The notes under the pieces were generated by a model. It did not search any database, was not told the DNA's origin, and saw only the letters and a program-made list of their open reading frames with translations. This document shows, piece by piece, positions 39,191 to 49,426 of a stretch of DNA of 64,000 nucleotides; positions within the stretch are counted from its first letter, which is position 1; the number at the start of each line of letters is the position of its first letter. Position numbers and translations under genes: made by a program. The stretch comes from JAGNDO01 sp963704975 (GTDB lineage: Bacteria > Chloroflexota > Anaerolineae > Caldilineales > Caldilineaceae), in contig CAVPIK010000031.1 of NCBI GenBank assembly GCA_963704975.1, positions 248,001 to 312,000 of the forward strand, written 5' to 3'.

Positions 39191-39958
39191 CTACCCAATC
39201 CGCGCCCGCTTACTCTCCTTCACCGACACCACCTCCAACGGCTCCGTCTCGTGGATGGCCCCCTGGTTATAGACAAAGGCCGGCCCAGTCCCCGGCGCGG
39301 CCCAGCGGACGGCGTTGGCCATCACCTGGCGCACCACGGGCATGTGATAGATGGGATAGGTCTCGTGGCCGGGTCGGAAGTAGAAGACCTTGCCCCGGCC
39401 CCGATGCCAGCAGCAGCCGGATCGGAAGACATTGCCCCCCTCAAACCAGCTCACAAAGACCAGATCTTCCGGCGTGGGGATGTCGAAAAGCTCCCCATAC
39501 ATCTCGGCCTCGGGGATCTCGAAATAGGCGTCCAGGCCGTCGGCGATGGGGTGGCTGGGGTTGACCACCCACAGCCGCTCCCGCTCGTCGGCCTCCCGCC
39601 AGCGCAGGGAGCAGGAGGTGCCCATGAGCTTGCGGAAGATCTTGGAATGGTGGCCGGAATGGAGCACGATCAGCCCCATGCCCGCCAACACCCGGCGATA
39701 GACCCGCTCCACAATGGCGTCGCTCACATCCCCGTGGGCCTTGTGGCCCCACCAGGTGAGGACATCCGTGTTGGCCAGCACGTCCTCGGTCAGGCCATGC
39801 TCCGGCTCGTCCAGGGTGGCGGTGTGCACGTCAAACCCGGCCCCCCGCAGCCCCTCCGCAATGGCCCCGTGGATGCCCTGGGGATAGACCGACCCAATAA
39901 ACTCATTCTCCCGCTCGTGGCGGTACTCGTTCCAAACGGTGATGCGTGGGGTTGACAT
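39191..39958 (-). CDS. ThuA domain-containing protein
   Basis: ThuA-like proteins have a glutamine-amidotransferase-like fold and are linked to trehalose and related disaccharide utilisation. The product has 255 residues, starting MSTPRITVWNEYRHERENEF. Family landmarks are VLTWWGHKAHGDV, LIVLHSGHHSKIFRKLMGTS, the metal or active-site-like HSGHHS, and RGRGKVFYFRPGHETYP. The gene is intact; the ATG at 39958 is chosen over extensions that run into the word repeat. The Gfo/Idh/MocA dehydrogenase gene lies upstream on the same strand; this pairing is common in sugar catabolic clusters. Confidence 0.9.
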   Translation of the reverse strand: MSTPRITVWNEYRHERENEFIGSVYPQGIHGAIAEGLRGAGFDVHTATLDEPEHGLTEDVLANTDVLTWWGHKAHGDVSDAIVERVYRRVLAGMGLIVLHSGHHSKIFRKLMGTSCSLRWREADERERLWVVNPSHPIADGLDAYFEIPEAEMYGELFDIPTPEDLVFVSWFEGGNVFRSGCCWHRGRGKVFYFRPGHETYPIYHMPVVRQVMANAVRWAAPGTGPAFVYNQGAIHETEPLEVVSVKESKRARIG

Positions 39959-39974
39959 GGCATTGCCTCGCTTT

Positions 39975-40111
39975 TTGGTTGGGTTAGGGATTGGTTGATT
40001 TGTTGATTTGTTGATGGGTAGGGTAAACGATGGGTAGGGTGACTGTTGATTTCGTGGGGTGCTGATGGGGGGCAAGAGGTCAAAGCCACCCCCAATCAAC
40101 CAATCAACCAA
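39975..40111. repeat. Inverted GATTGGTT word repeat
   Basis: GGGATTGGTTGATTTGTTGA and following words face CAATCAACCAATCAACCAAT. It sits between the ThuA and dehydrogenase genes. The right arm supplies the dehydrogenase stop codon (GGTTGA). The same word occurs at 50941-50965 and 56576-56604. Confidence 0.8.
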
Positions 40112-41145
40112 TCAACCAACCTTCACAGGCCGCCCGCCGTCCGCTGCGGAGGCCTGCATGGCATCCCACAGCCGGGCCATGCGCAGGCCCACTTCCGGCG
40201 GAGAGGGGTTGGGGATGCGTCCGCCGCGCACGTCCATAAACTGGTCCCACACCCCCCGGTTGGCGGCCACAGGGATGGGACTGCAACTTCTCCTCGCCAG
40301 CCCGCTGCACATCCAGATCCCGGCCCCAGGCCCCCGTGCGCAGGATGCCTTCCGTGCAGAAGACCCGGATATCCGATTCGCACGAGGGGATGGTGTTGCC
40401 GCATCCGCTCAGGGTGACCAGCGCGCCCGAGTGCAGCCGGGCCATGACCGTGGCCGCAATGTCCACGGGCGATGCCCCGGTTGTCCAGCCAGGCGGCCAC
40501 CTCCACAAACTCCTCCCCGGCCAGGTCGGCCACGGTGTTGAGCAGGTGCGCGCCCGTGTCAAACATGAAGCCGCCGCCGGAGAGTTCGGGCATCTGCCGC
40601 CAGGTGCCCGTGGTGTTGGGCTGCCAGTTCTGCCAGATCACCCCGTGGATGTTGAGGATGCGCCCCAACTCCCCGCTGCGCAGAATGCGCACGGCCTCCC
40701 GCACATGGGGCGACAGGCTGCCGTTGAAGGCCACCACCAACAGCCGCCCGGTGCGGTCCCGCACGTCGATCAGGTTGGCGGCCTCGTCCGCGCTCATCAC
40801 CATAGGCTTCTCCAACAGCACATCCAGCCCGGCCTCCAAGCACATCTTGGCCTGGCCAAAGTGCAGCACATGGGGGGTGATGATAAAGGCGGCGTCCAAC
40901 TCATGGGCGTGGGCGGCCAGGAGATCGGCCAGGTTCGGCACATTGGCCGGCGGGGTCAGCCCGGCCTCGGTGAAGACGGTGCAAAAATCGGCGTAGGATT
41001 TGGCCGACGGCTCGCAGACCAGCTTGAAGGGCACCGCATCCCCCTGGCTGATCATCTGGCGCACATGGTGCCGGGCCATGCCCCCGCTGCCCACCAGCAC
41101 AGCAGCGGCCACAGGGTGGGTGATCGGATCGGGACGTTTGCTCAT
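40112..41145 (-). CDS. Gfo/Idh/MocA family oxidoreductase, frameshifted
   Basis: An NAD(P)-dependent sugar or inositol dehydrogenase-like protein. The N-terminal Rossmann part reads AAAVLVGSGGMARHHVRQMI, then AFIITPHVLHFGQAKMCLEA and the catalytic-region motif LLEKPMVMS. The C-terminal part includes GGGFMFDTGAHLLNTVADL. A shift near 40485 moves VDIAATVMARLHSGALVTLS to a second frame, and another near 40285 moves the end (VWDQFMDVRGGRIPNPSPPE) to a third, ending at 40112. Start ATG 41145 follows AAGAGGACTC. Length about 344 residues. Substrate unknown; the ThuA neighbour suggests a disaccharide pathway. Confidence 0.87.
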
Positions 41146-41189
41146 AAAGAGTCCTCTTTTGTTGAAATCGGATACGGTCGGTGGGGAAA

Positions 41190-41262
41190 ACGGGTGAGCG
41201 GGTGAGCGGGTGAAGGGGTGTTGACCTTCCTCGCAACTCGCAACTCGCAACTCCCCTCCATT
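41190..41262. repeat. Tandem words GGTGAGC and CGCAACT
   Basis: Three GGTGAGCG-type words followed by three copies of CTCGCAACT, upstream of the minus-strand dehydrogenase gene. Confidence 0.65.
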
Positions 41263-41372
41263 ATAGCCGAAAGTGCCTGGGAGAGTAAGAAGCAATTATT
41301 GTGAAATAATCCACAATGTCCCGGAAAACCCAGGACCGCAACCCCTTCCCCTGGGTCAGCTTTGGGCTTATA

Positions 41373-41411
41373 GTGGGGCTATCAGTGCCTTCCCGGCACA
41401 GTTAGCCCCAC
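41373..41411 (+). promoter_or_regulatory. Strong two-part hairpin upstream of the EB_dh gene
   Basis: GTGGGGCTA pairs with TAGCCCCAC, and an inner GTGCC pairs with GGCAC. It lies 86 bases before the lipoprotein start, with no T tract. Possibly a leader hairpin or an operator. Confidence 0.45.
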
Positions 41412-41497
41412 AGTGTTAAAGCAACCCATTTTAACCCGGTCATGACACCGGGCCTGTCCTGCCCCAAAAGGCAACCCAAAAGAAAGAGGAGAGAACA

Positions 41498-43633
41498 ATG
41501 AGACGAAATTGGACAATCGGCGCAATTTTATTGGTGGTGATGCTGGTGATGGCGGCTTGTGCCGTCCCCGCCCCTGTCGCTCCGGCCCCGGCTGTGGAAG
41601 CCCCCGTGGTGGTCGAAGCCCCCGTCGTTGTTGAACCCACCGCCGTGCCCGTCGTCGAGGCAGTCGTGGAACCCACAGCCGTGCCCATGGTCGAGCCCGT
41701 GATGATGGAGTTGGACGCCTTCACCCTGGGCTCCATGATGGTCTCTGAGGTCCCCGTCTTGGACGGCGTGGCCGATGACGCCGCTTGGGCCAACGCCCCG
41801 GTCGCCATGTTCGACCTCAAAAAGGGTGCCAACATGGAAGAGACCACTGTGAACATGCAGTCGGTCTATACCGCGGACACGGTCTACTTCCTGCTCACCT
41901 ATGCGGACCCCACGGAGAGCTTCATGCGCTCCCCTTGGGTCAAGCAGGATGACGGCACCTGGAAGGTGCTGAAGGATGAGAACGACAAGGGCGGCGACAA
42001 CAACGTCTATTACGAAGACAAGTTGAGCATCATCTGGGACATCGACAACAGCATTCCCAAGTTCGAGCGCCAAGGCTGCACCGTGGCCTGCCACAGCACC
42101 GGCGTGGATGCGGAAGTCAAGCCCTATGGCAACAAGTACACCGAGTCCGGCATGGGCGACATGTGGCACTGGAAATCCGTGCGCAACATCGGCCAGTTGG
42201 ACGACCAATATCTGGACTCCACCCCCTATTCCGCCGAGGCGACCTCGGCTGGCCGCAAGAGCGACCCCAGCGATGGCGGCGGCTATGTGACCAACCAGAC
42301 CGAAGACAAGACCCTGCCCATGTGGATGAGCGCTGATGGCTCCTTCCTCGGTTCCATCCTGGACAGCGAGAAGGTCGCCTTTGACGACGCCCTCTTCGCT
42401 GCTGGCGACATGGTTGCCGGCATCACCAAGTCCCCCTTCACCGGGGACCGGGGTGACCTCTCCGCCGGTTGGCAGTACGCCGACGGCATGTGGACCCTGG
42501 AAATCAGCCGGGCCCTGGTCACCGGTTCCGAGTTCGACGTTCAGTTCAGCGACCTGACCCAGCCCTACTACTTCGGCGTCGCCGTCTTCGACAACGCCCA
42601 GGTCCGCCACGCCTATCAGACCCGGCCCGACACCTTCCTCTTCTTGCCCGAAGGCACCGTTGTGGCTGCCCCGGAAGCAGCGGTTGAGTTGGACGCCTAT
42701 ACCTTGGGCTCCATGATGGCCGATGCCGCCCCCGTCCTGGACGGTGTGGCCGACGACGCCGTGTGGGCCGACGCCCCAGTCGCCCTGTTCGACCTCAAAA
42801 AGGGTGCCAACATGGAAGAGACCACTGTGAACATGCAGTCGGTCTATACCGAAGACATGATCTACTTCCTGCTCACCTATGCGGACCCCACGGAGAGCTT
42901 CATGCGCTCCCCTTGGGTCAAGCAGGATGACGGCACCTGGAAGGTCTGAAGGATCGAGAACGACAAGGGTGGCGACAACAACGTCTATTACGAAGACAAG
43001 TTGAGCATCATCTGGTCCATCGACAACAGCATTCCCAAGTTCGAGCGCCAAGGCTGCACCGTGGCCTGCCACAGCACGGGCGTGGATGCGGAAGTCAAGC
43101 CCTATGGCAACAAGTACACCGACGAAGGCATGGGCGACATGTGGCACTGGAAATCCGTGCGCAACATCGGCCAGTTGGACGACCAATATCTGGACTCCAC
43201 CCCCTATTCCGCCGAGGCGACCTCGGCTGGCCGCAAGAGCGACCCCAGCGATGGCGGCGGCTATGTGACCAACCAGACCGAAGACAAGACCCTCCCCATG
43301 TGGATGAGCGCCGATGGCTCCTTCCTCGGCTCCATCCTGGACAGCGAGAAGGTCGCCTTTGACGACGCCCTCTTCGCGGCTGGCGACATGGTTGCCGGCA
43401 TCACCAAGGCCCCCTTCACCGGCGACCGGGGTGACCTCTCCGCCGGTTGGCAATACGCCGACGGCATGTGGACCCTGGAAATTGGCCGCAAGCTGGTCAC
43501 CGGTTCCGAGTTCGATGTCCAGTTCAGCGACCTGACCCAGCCCTACTACTTCGGCGTCGCCGTCTTCGACAACGCCCAGGTCCGCCACGCCTATCAGACC
43601 CGGCCCGACACCCTGATCTTCTTGGCTAAATAG
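41498..43633 (+). CDS. Lipoprotein with two EB_dh-type (ethylbenzene dehydrogenase-related) heme-binding domains, one in-frame stop
   Basis: The signal peptide ends in VMLVMAAC (lipobox), followed by a Val/Pro-rich linker. Two almost identical domains follow at an offset of 978 bases (326 codons). Each starts LGSMM...PVLDGVADDA, contains MEETTVNMQSVYT, the cysteine motif GCTVACHSTG, MWHWKSVRNIGQLDDQYLDS and the ending TQPYYFGVAVFDNAQVRHAY. EB_dh domains bind heme b with axial Met/Lys. CTVACH is a CX3CH pattern that may bind heme c. Domain 2 carries TGA at 42947, caused by one lost and one gained base within ten codons. A secreted electron-transfer function is likely but not proven. Confidence 0.8.
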
Positions 43634-43696
43634 GTTGCAGGCGGGCAACCGCTGACAGATATGCAGAGGCAGATGCGTCGTGACAGATGCGTCGTG

Positions 43697-43736
43697 AAAA
43701 AGGGGGATGTTCTGAGTACAGAACATCCCCCTTTTT
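43697..43736. terminator. Bidirectional intrinsic terminator
   Basis: A perfect 18-bp stem (AAAAAGGGGGATGTTCTG) with loop AGTA ends in TTTTT. It closes the EB_dh transcript. Confidence 0.92.
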
Positions 43737-43799
43737 GTTCCCAGGGTCTTGACGTATACTTGGCTGCATTGGGTTTGCGTCTGTTCAAAACAAGTTAGC

Positions 43800-43823
43800 G
43801 GAGTTCGCACCCCCTGGTGCGAA
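43800..43823 (+). repeat. Solitary REP-like element
   Basis: GGAG followed by the hairpin TTCGCACC-CCCT-GGTGCGAA, identical to the forward units of the array at 61764-62419. Confidence 0.85.
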
Positions 43824-43909
43824 CGGGTCGGCAAGGCTTTGATGTGAGTACAGCGGTTCAACTGAGCTTGCCGAACGGGGTTTCCCGGTGATCCATTCAT
43901 CAACCCGCC

Positions 43910-44120
43910 GGGTCACGGACCCGGAGGCATCAAGCTAAGACGTCGGGCTTTTGGGAAAAGCCCGACGTCTGGGTCAACCCACCGCTGGCCTGAGGAAATG
44001 AGTGATGCTCATGCCAGGATCGGCGTGGCGAGAAGTCCGACTTTCTTCAAAAGTCGGACTTCCACGGGTGCTGGCGTGACCAAAAACCGTTAGCTTGATG
44101 CACAGGGGTCACGGACCCGG
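43910..44120. repeat. Palindrome-rich, MITE-like island
   Basis: The outer GGGTCACGGACCCGG occurs at both ends (43910-43924, 44106-44120). Inside are the inverted pair GCATCAAGCTAA (43927-43938, 44090-44101), a 15-bp stem at 43938-43970 (AGACGTCGGGCTTTT) and a 13-bp stem at 44032-44062 (GAAGTCCGACTTT). No gene lies within the whole gap 43634-44190. Confidence 0.65.
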
Positions 44121-44190
44121 CCAGCGCGCAGGGTATCCCGGCCTTGTTTCCGCCAGACTGGACTAGAAAACGACAGAAAGCGCACAGTCT

Positions 44191-45565
44191 ATGATTTGGA
44201 AAGAAGTCTTGGCCCTCAATCATATCATTATTCTCTTCATCTATGGGCAGGTTTTCTTTGTGCTGGGCTTGGCCATCTTTTTGCAATCCCGCCGCCACAG
44301 CCGGTTGAAGCTGGCGCGGGATCTGCGCTGGCTGGCTAGCTTCGGCATTTTGCACGCCATGCACGAATGGGGGCTGGTCTTCATCCCCATCCAGGCCGAG
44401 TATATGCCGCACTTTGTGATTGCCATGTGCTGCTGATAGCCCAGATGGCCCTGCTGGTGGCCTCCTTCCTCTGCCTGCTGATCTTTGGCATTGTCCTCGT
44501 GGAGAAGCCGGCTTCGCCTGTGGCGCGGGCTGGCGGTGATGCCTGGTAGCCGGGTGGGTGACAGTCACCGTGTTGGCCTATGCTGGGCATCCTGACCGGT
44601 CTGCCGCCCATGCAGATCACCGCCACGGCGGCCCGGTATCTCCTGGCTTTGCCCGGCGGGGTTCTGGCTGCCGTGGGTCTCTATCGCCTGGGCACACCCG
44701 GCTGATCGACCAAGAGAACACCAAATATGGACGCAGCCTGCGCTGGAGCGGCTATGCCCTGCTGGGCTATGCCCTGGCCGGCGGATTGATCGTGGCCCCG
44801 GCCCCCTTTTTCCCGGCCAATGTGTTCAACCAGATCCGGCTTTTGGGCTGGATCGGCATTCCCATCGAGATCTTCCGATCCTTTGCCGGTCTGGTGCTCA
44901 CGGTCAGCATTATCCGGGCCTTGGAACTCTTTGAGGTCGAAGTGGATCGGCTGATCGAGACCATGGAAGTGGAGGCCATCCAGGCCGCCGAGCGGGACCG
45001 CATCGGCCAGGAGATCCACGATGGGGCCATGCAGGGCATCTACTCCGTGGGGCTGATCCTGGATTCCATGACCAAGCATGTGGAGACCCCCCTGGCCACC
45101 CAGCGGCTGGATCAGGCGCACCAGGTGCTGGAACAGGTGATCTTCGACCTGCGCCGCTACATGGTCTCCTTGCGCACCCGCCCGCCGGAGCGTTCTTTGC
45201 AGGAGGAGTTGACCCAATTGGCCGCGGATCCCCGCTTCCGCAGCCTGCTCCAGATCCATCTGGAGGTGGACGAGTGCCCGGCTTTGGATGCGGAGCGCAT
45301 CGGCCACATCACCGGGTTGGTCCAAGAGGCCCTGTCCAACGTGGTGCGCCACGCGGGGGCCAGCCAGGCCATCGTCCGCTTCACCCAGAAAGCGTGCGAG
45401 ATCGATCTACAGATCCAGGACGACGGGCGGGGCTTCACCGGCGCCCCCAATTCGGCTGGCTATGGGCTGAAGACCATGCAAACCCACGCCCGGATGATGG
45501 GCTGCACCATGTCCGTCGATTCCGCGCCGGGCAAGGGGACCACTGTGCGGGTAGTCAGTAATTAA
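44191..45565 (+). CDS. Sensor histidine kinase (NarX/DegS type, HisKA_3), frameshifted
   Basis: The N-terminal half has about seven hydrophobic helices (HIIILFIYGQVFFVLGLAIF, MALLVASFLCLLIFGIVLV, GYALLGYALAGGLIVAPAPF). The kinase half has the H box ERDRIGQEIHDGAMQGIYSV with the phosphorylated histidine, HITGLVQEALSNVVRHAGAS (N box), DDGRGF and GYGLKTMQ (ATP lid). Shifts near 44430, 44510-44590 and 44700 break the membrane part; the kinase part is continuous to 45565. The response regulator gene starts 12 bases later, so the pair forms a two-component system. The signal is unknown; no extracytoplasmic sensor domain is visible. Confidence 0.88.
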
Positions 45566-45577
45566 GAGGAGACGTTG

Positions 45578-46235
45578 ATGGCGGCTTTACGTGTAATTTT
45601 GGTGGATGATCACGAAGTGGTGCGCATGGGGTTGCGCATGGTGATGGAGGAGATGCCGAGTGTGCGGCTGGTGGGCGAGGCCAGCGGGGTGGACGAAGCC
45701 CTCTTGCTCTGCCAACAAGTCCAGCCCGACGTGGTGATCATGGACATCAAAATGCCCGGTCGCAGCGGGGTGGAGGGGTGCCGGGAGATCACCCAGCGCT
45801 GGCCCCGCATCCGGGTGATCATGCTCTCGTCCTTTGTGGACGATGATCTGCTATCCGATGCCATCCAAGCCGGGGCAATGGGCTATGTGCTGAAAAATGT
45901 GGGCACCCAAGAGTTGGTGCGGGCCCTGGAGGCCGCGGCCCGGGGCGAATCCTCCCTGGACCCAGCCATCACCCACCGGATGCTGGCCATGATGCGTCGC
46001 CGGGACCAGCAGGGCAACCCCTTCGCCGAGCTGACCAAGCGGGAGATCGTGGTGCTCCACCTCATCTCCCAGGGCAAGACCAACGCCGAGATTGCCGGCG
46101 ATCCTCTTTCTGAGCGAGAAGACCGTGCGCAACCACGTCAGCACCATCATGACCAAGCTCAACGTCAGCAACCGGGTAGAGGCCGCCACCCTGGCCCTGC
46201 GCAAGCGGATCGAGAATTATTTGCCGGAGGGGTAG
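45578..46235 (+). CDS. LuxR/NarL-family response regulator, frameshifted
   Basis: The receiver domain begins LRVILVDDHEVVRMGLRMVM, with the phospho-acceptor in DVVIMDIKMPG and the lysine in GYVLKNV. The C-terminal helix-turn-helix (LTKREIVVLHLISQGKTNAE, then SEKTVRNHVSTIMTKLNVSN) follows a one-base shift near 46100. It ends at TAG 46235, about 218 residues. The start has AAGAGGAG. It is the partner of the preceding kinase; target genes are unknown, the adjacent EB_dh gene being a candidate. Confidence 0.9.
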
Positions 46236-46254
46236 GGACGTGGGCGGCATGGAT

Positions 46255-46975
46255 CAGATAATTTGCGGAAAGAGGGCTCCCAGCTGCGGGCGGTTCGCAT
46301 AATTCGGTGTAGGCTGAGCCAAATTTCGTGGTCTAGGTTGCGTTCTTCGGCGCACGGGATCATCGACTAGGCGAAACGACCACCAGCCCGACCTTGGAAA
46401 GAGCGCGCCGTATCCAAGAACCGCCAACTCCCCGGCCACCAAGGCCAGGCTGATAAATGATTCAGACTAAGGCCAGCCGCTCGTAAACCTCGGATGACAG
46501 CTACTCCAACGAGTAGGGACCGTGGGTAACCAGGTGGTGGTCCGCGCTTGGTGAGGACGGATCTCCGAGATGTTGGCCCCATGACTGGGAACAGAACACC
46601 AATGCACGATCTGTAAGGGGCTGGACCAGCAGGCCCAGGAGAACTGCCAAGGCCACGCACCCATCTGGCGACCGTCCAGGCTGGCTCCAAGGCCATGCGT
46701 TTGCGGGGCCGAGAGTTGGGTAGCCAGCAAAAATGAGGTCAAGCAGGGGCAGCCAAGGCAGCAACCGCCTCAACACAGCCAGCCCGCCTCGGTCCTGGCA
46801 ACGGGCGCTGCCTCATGGTGCTTCAACTCCGTACATTTTGCCTCGTGCTCCAACACCAACGCCACGCTGGAAAGCAGCCGCAGATGCTGCGCACGGCAAC
46901 CAGAAGATTGCGGCGAATGCACCAGAAAACTACGCAGAATGGCGATGATAATCATGGGTTTGTCCAATCGACTCG
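46255..46975 (-). pseudogene. Decayed isoprenylcysteine carboxyl methyltransferase-like protein
   Basis: Reading across several minus-strand frames gives pieces of the ICMT/PEMT family: PWLPLLDLIFAGYPTLGPA, the SAM-site-like HLVTHGPYS, YERLALV and a terminal FGSAYTE-like and EPSFRK segment. Stops and shifts interrupt every part, more than in neighbouring genes. It could be a true pseudogene or an especially error-rich region. No other gene fits here. Confidence 0.45.
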
Positions 46976-47021
46976 ACTCGGCTTAGCGGATCGTAGCGAT
47001 GCATTTCTATCGTCTCGACGA

Positions 47022-48332
47022 TCAAGTGCTGGCCAAATGCGCTTCCACCGCGGCGATGGCGTTGCCCAGCCCATCCTCGGCCTGGATTTGGACGGAGAGG
47101 TGCTTGGCCCGCTCGGCCATTTGCGGGTCGGTGACGGCTTGGCGGATGGCTAGCGCCAGATCGGTCCGCGGTGAGTTTGGGCCGAAGGATGGGCTTGGGG
47201 CCGACACCCAAGGCGTGGACCCGACCTCCCCAAAAGGGCTGATCCGCCATGTGGGGGACGATGATGGGGGGCGTCCCGGCCCGCAGGGCGGCGGCGGTGG
47301 TCCCCGCGCCGCCGTGATGGACCACGGCGTCCATGCGGGGGAAGAGCCAGCCGTGGGGCACGGCGTCCAGGCGCAGGAGGGTGTCGGGCAGGTCCGCGTC
47401 CCCCAGGCCGGCCCAGCCGGAGAGCAGGACGGCCTGTACGCCGCTGCGTTGCACCGCATCCACGACAAGCTGTGACATGCGCTTTCCGGCCTCCCCGGTC
47501 ATGCTGCCAAAACCAATGGAGATTGTCGACGCCCCCTCCTCCTTCCCCGCACGAAGAAAGCTTAAAAGCCGATCCGGTGGTTGCCAGGCCTGCTCCCCTT
47601 TTTCATCCAAAAAAAGATAGCCCGTGGTCTGCACATTGTTCGGCCAATCCGGGGCCGGGGGCACGACGTGGGGGCTGTAGCAGAGGATGAAGGGGACGCG
47701 CAGAAGCTGGGCCTCGCTCTCGAATCGGGTTTGGGGGGGCAGACCGAGGGTGATCTGGCGGAAACGGCTGGCGCTGTTGCCGTAGATCTACCACCCCGCG
47801 GGCTGGATGACGAGTTTGCCAAAGAGATAGTTGAGCCAGCTTTTGCGGGTGGGCAGGGGTGCGTTCATCATGGCCCCGCCATGAGCGGGTGGCGACCACG
47901 GGGGGCTGCAAAAGCTGGACCATGTGGGGGGTGCCCAGCTTTTCGGCGATGGAGGTGCCATAGATCATGGTGGTGAACTGGGAGATGATCAGGTCCGCGC
48001 CCTGGCAGGCGGCGTAGGCGTCGTTGGCCATGTCCAGCCCATATTGGTCCAGCAGGTGGCGCATGACCCGGAGTTGGGCCAGGGGATTGTTGCCCCGCTC
48101 GGACCACTCTTGCCCGGCGTCCGTCGCCATGAGGGCCTGCACATCTACGGAGGAGGGGGCGGCGTGGAGACCGTGGCCGCGGATCCACGCCTCGAAACCC
48201 GGCGCTGGCCAGAACGGTGACCGTGTGGCCCCTGGCGGCCAGGCCTTTGCCCAGGGCGATGCCCGGCTGGGCGTCTCCCCGGGTGCCGTGGGCGAGGATG
48301 GTGATGCGGGCGGGTGTGGGCATCTGGGTCAT
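47022..48332 (-). CDS. Glycosyltransferase family 1 (MGT/UGT type), frameshifted
   Basis: A UDP-sugar glycosyltransferase of the macrolide/sterol glycosyltransferase class. The N-terminus ARITILAHGTRGDAQPGIAL is diagnostic. ISQFTTMIYGTSIAEKLGTP, STISIGFGSMTGEAGKRMSQ, and the donor site with HGWLFPRMDAVVHHGGAGTT and PHMADQPFWGGRVHALGVGP follow. Shifts occur near 48180, 47880, 47760, 47655 and 47160. The start ATG 48332 lies one base after the stop of a sugar permease gene, so it is the last gene of the ribose-type operon. The acceptor is unknown. Confidence 0.85.
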
Positions 48333-48333
48333 C

Positions 48334-49315
48334 CTATCTTCGCCGCTTTGTGAAGAGATCCAGCATGACGGCCAAAATGAAGACGATGCCTTTGATCACT
48401 TGTTGGTAATACGAGGAGATGCCCAACAGGTTCAGCCCGTTGGAGAGGACGCCGATGATGAATGCGCCCACGACTGTGCCGCCCACACCGCCTACGCCGC
48501 CGAAGAGGCTGGTGCCCCCCAGCACGGGCGCGGCGATGGCGTCCAGCTCCCAGCCCGTGGCCGCGTTGGGTTGGGCCGACCAGAGCCGGGCGGTGAGCAA
48601 GATACCGGCCAAGGCCGCGCAGAGTCCGCTGATCACGTAGACCATCAGCGTCACCCGATCTGTGGAGACGCCGGCCAGCCGGGTGGTCTCTGGGTTGCCG
48701 CCTGTGGCGTAGACGTGCAGGCCAAAGCGGGTGTGGCGCAGGATGAAATAGGCAACCCCAGGCCAGGATCAGCATGATCAGCACGGGGACGGGCAGGCCC
48801 AACACCTTGCCGTTGCCCAGCCAGATGAAGGTTTCATCCAGCCCGGCGATGGGGCGGCCTTGGGTATAGACCAGGGTGGCGCCCCGGGCCACGGCCAGCA
48901 TGGCCAGGGTGGCGACGAAGGGGGGCACGCCGCCCCGCACGATCAACAGCCCGTTGATGGCCCCGATCCCACCCCCGGCGGCCAGGGCCAAGAGGATGGC
49001 CACGGGCGTGGCCATGCCTTGACGGGCGGCCAATCCCGCCGCCAGTGCCCCGGCCAAGGCCATCACCGAGCCGACCGAAAGGTCGATGCCCGCGGTCAAA
49101 ATGGTGAAGGTCATGCCGATGGCCACAATGGCGATCATGGAGGTTTGGAGGGCGATGTTGAGCAGGTTGTCCACCTGCAAAAAGCGCTCGGACCCCACGG
49201 CAAAGATGGTGCCGATGCCCAGCAAGATCACAAAGACACTGAAGCGCCGGAAGAGATCCCCCAGCACCATCATACTCGATTTGCCATTACCCGCGGCGGC
49301 GTTCGTCACTGCCAT
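48334..49315 (-). CDS. Sugar ABC transporter permease (RbsC-like), second copy, frameshifted
   Basis: A BPD_transp_2 permease, starting MAVTNAAAGNGKSSMMVLGD. Family parts are GMTFTILTAGIDLSVGSVMA, GGVPPFVATLAMLAVARGAT and, after a shift near 48755, GWELDAIAAPVLGGTSLFGG with NGLNLLGISSYYQQVIKGIV. About 327 residues. It is related to but clearly different from the permease at 52928-53860 in the same operon. The two may form a heterodimer with the ATPase between them. Confidence 0.88.
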
Positions 49316-49347
49316 GATTGTCCTCTATTTCAGAAAAGGAATAGAAC

Positions 49348-49424
49348 ACAGATTTGACGGATTTTACGGATTAAAACGGATCTTTTTTGATCCGTGAAAA
49401 TCCGTTTTATCCGTTCAATCCGTG
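49348..49424. repeat. Inverted ACGGATT word repeat
   Basis: GACGGATTTTACGGATTAAA and ACGGATC face GATCCGTGAAAATCCGTTTT and ATCCG. Hairpin between permease 2 and the ATPase gene, inside the operon. Confidence 0.85.
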
Positions 49425-49426
49425 GC

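Noticed and set aside
41528..43903. A 791-codon minus-strand frame opposite the EB_dh gene
   Set aside because: It repeats with the same 326-codon period as the real gene and has no recognisable domain.
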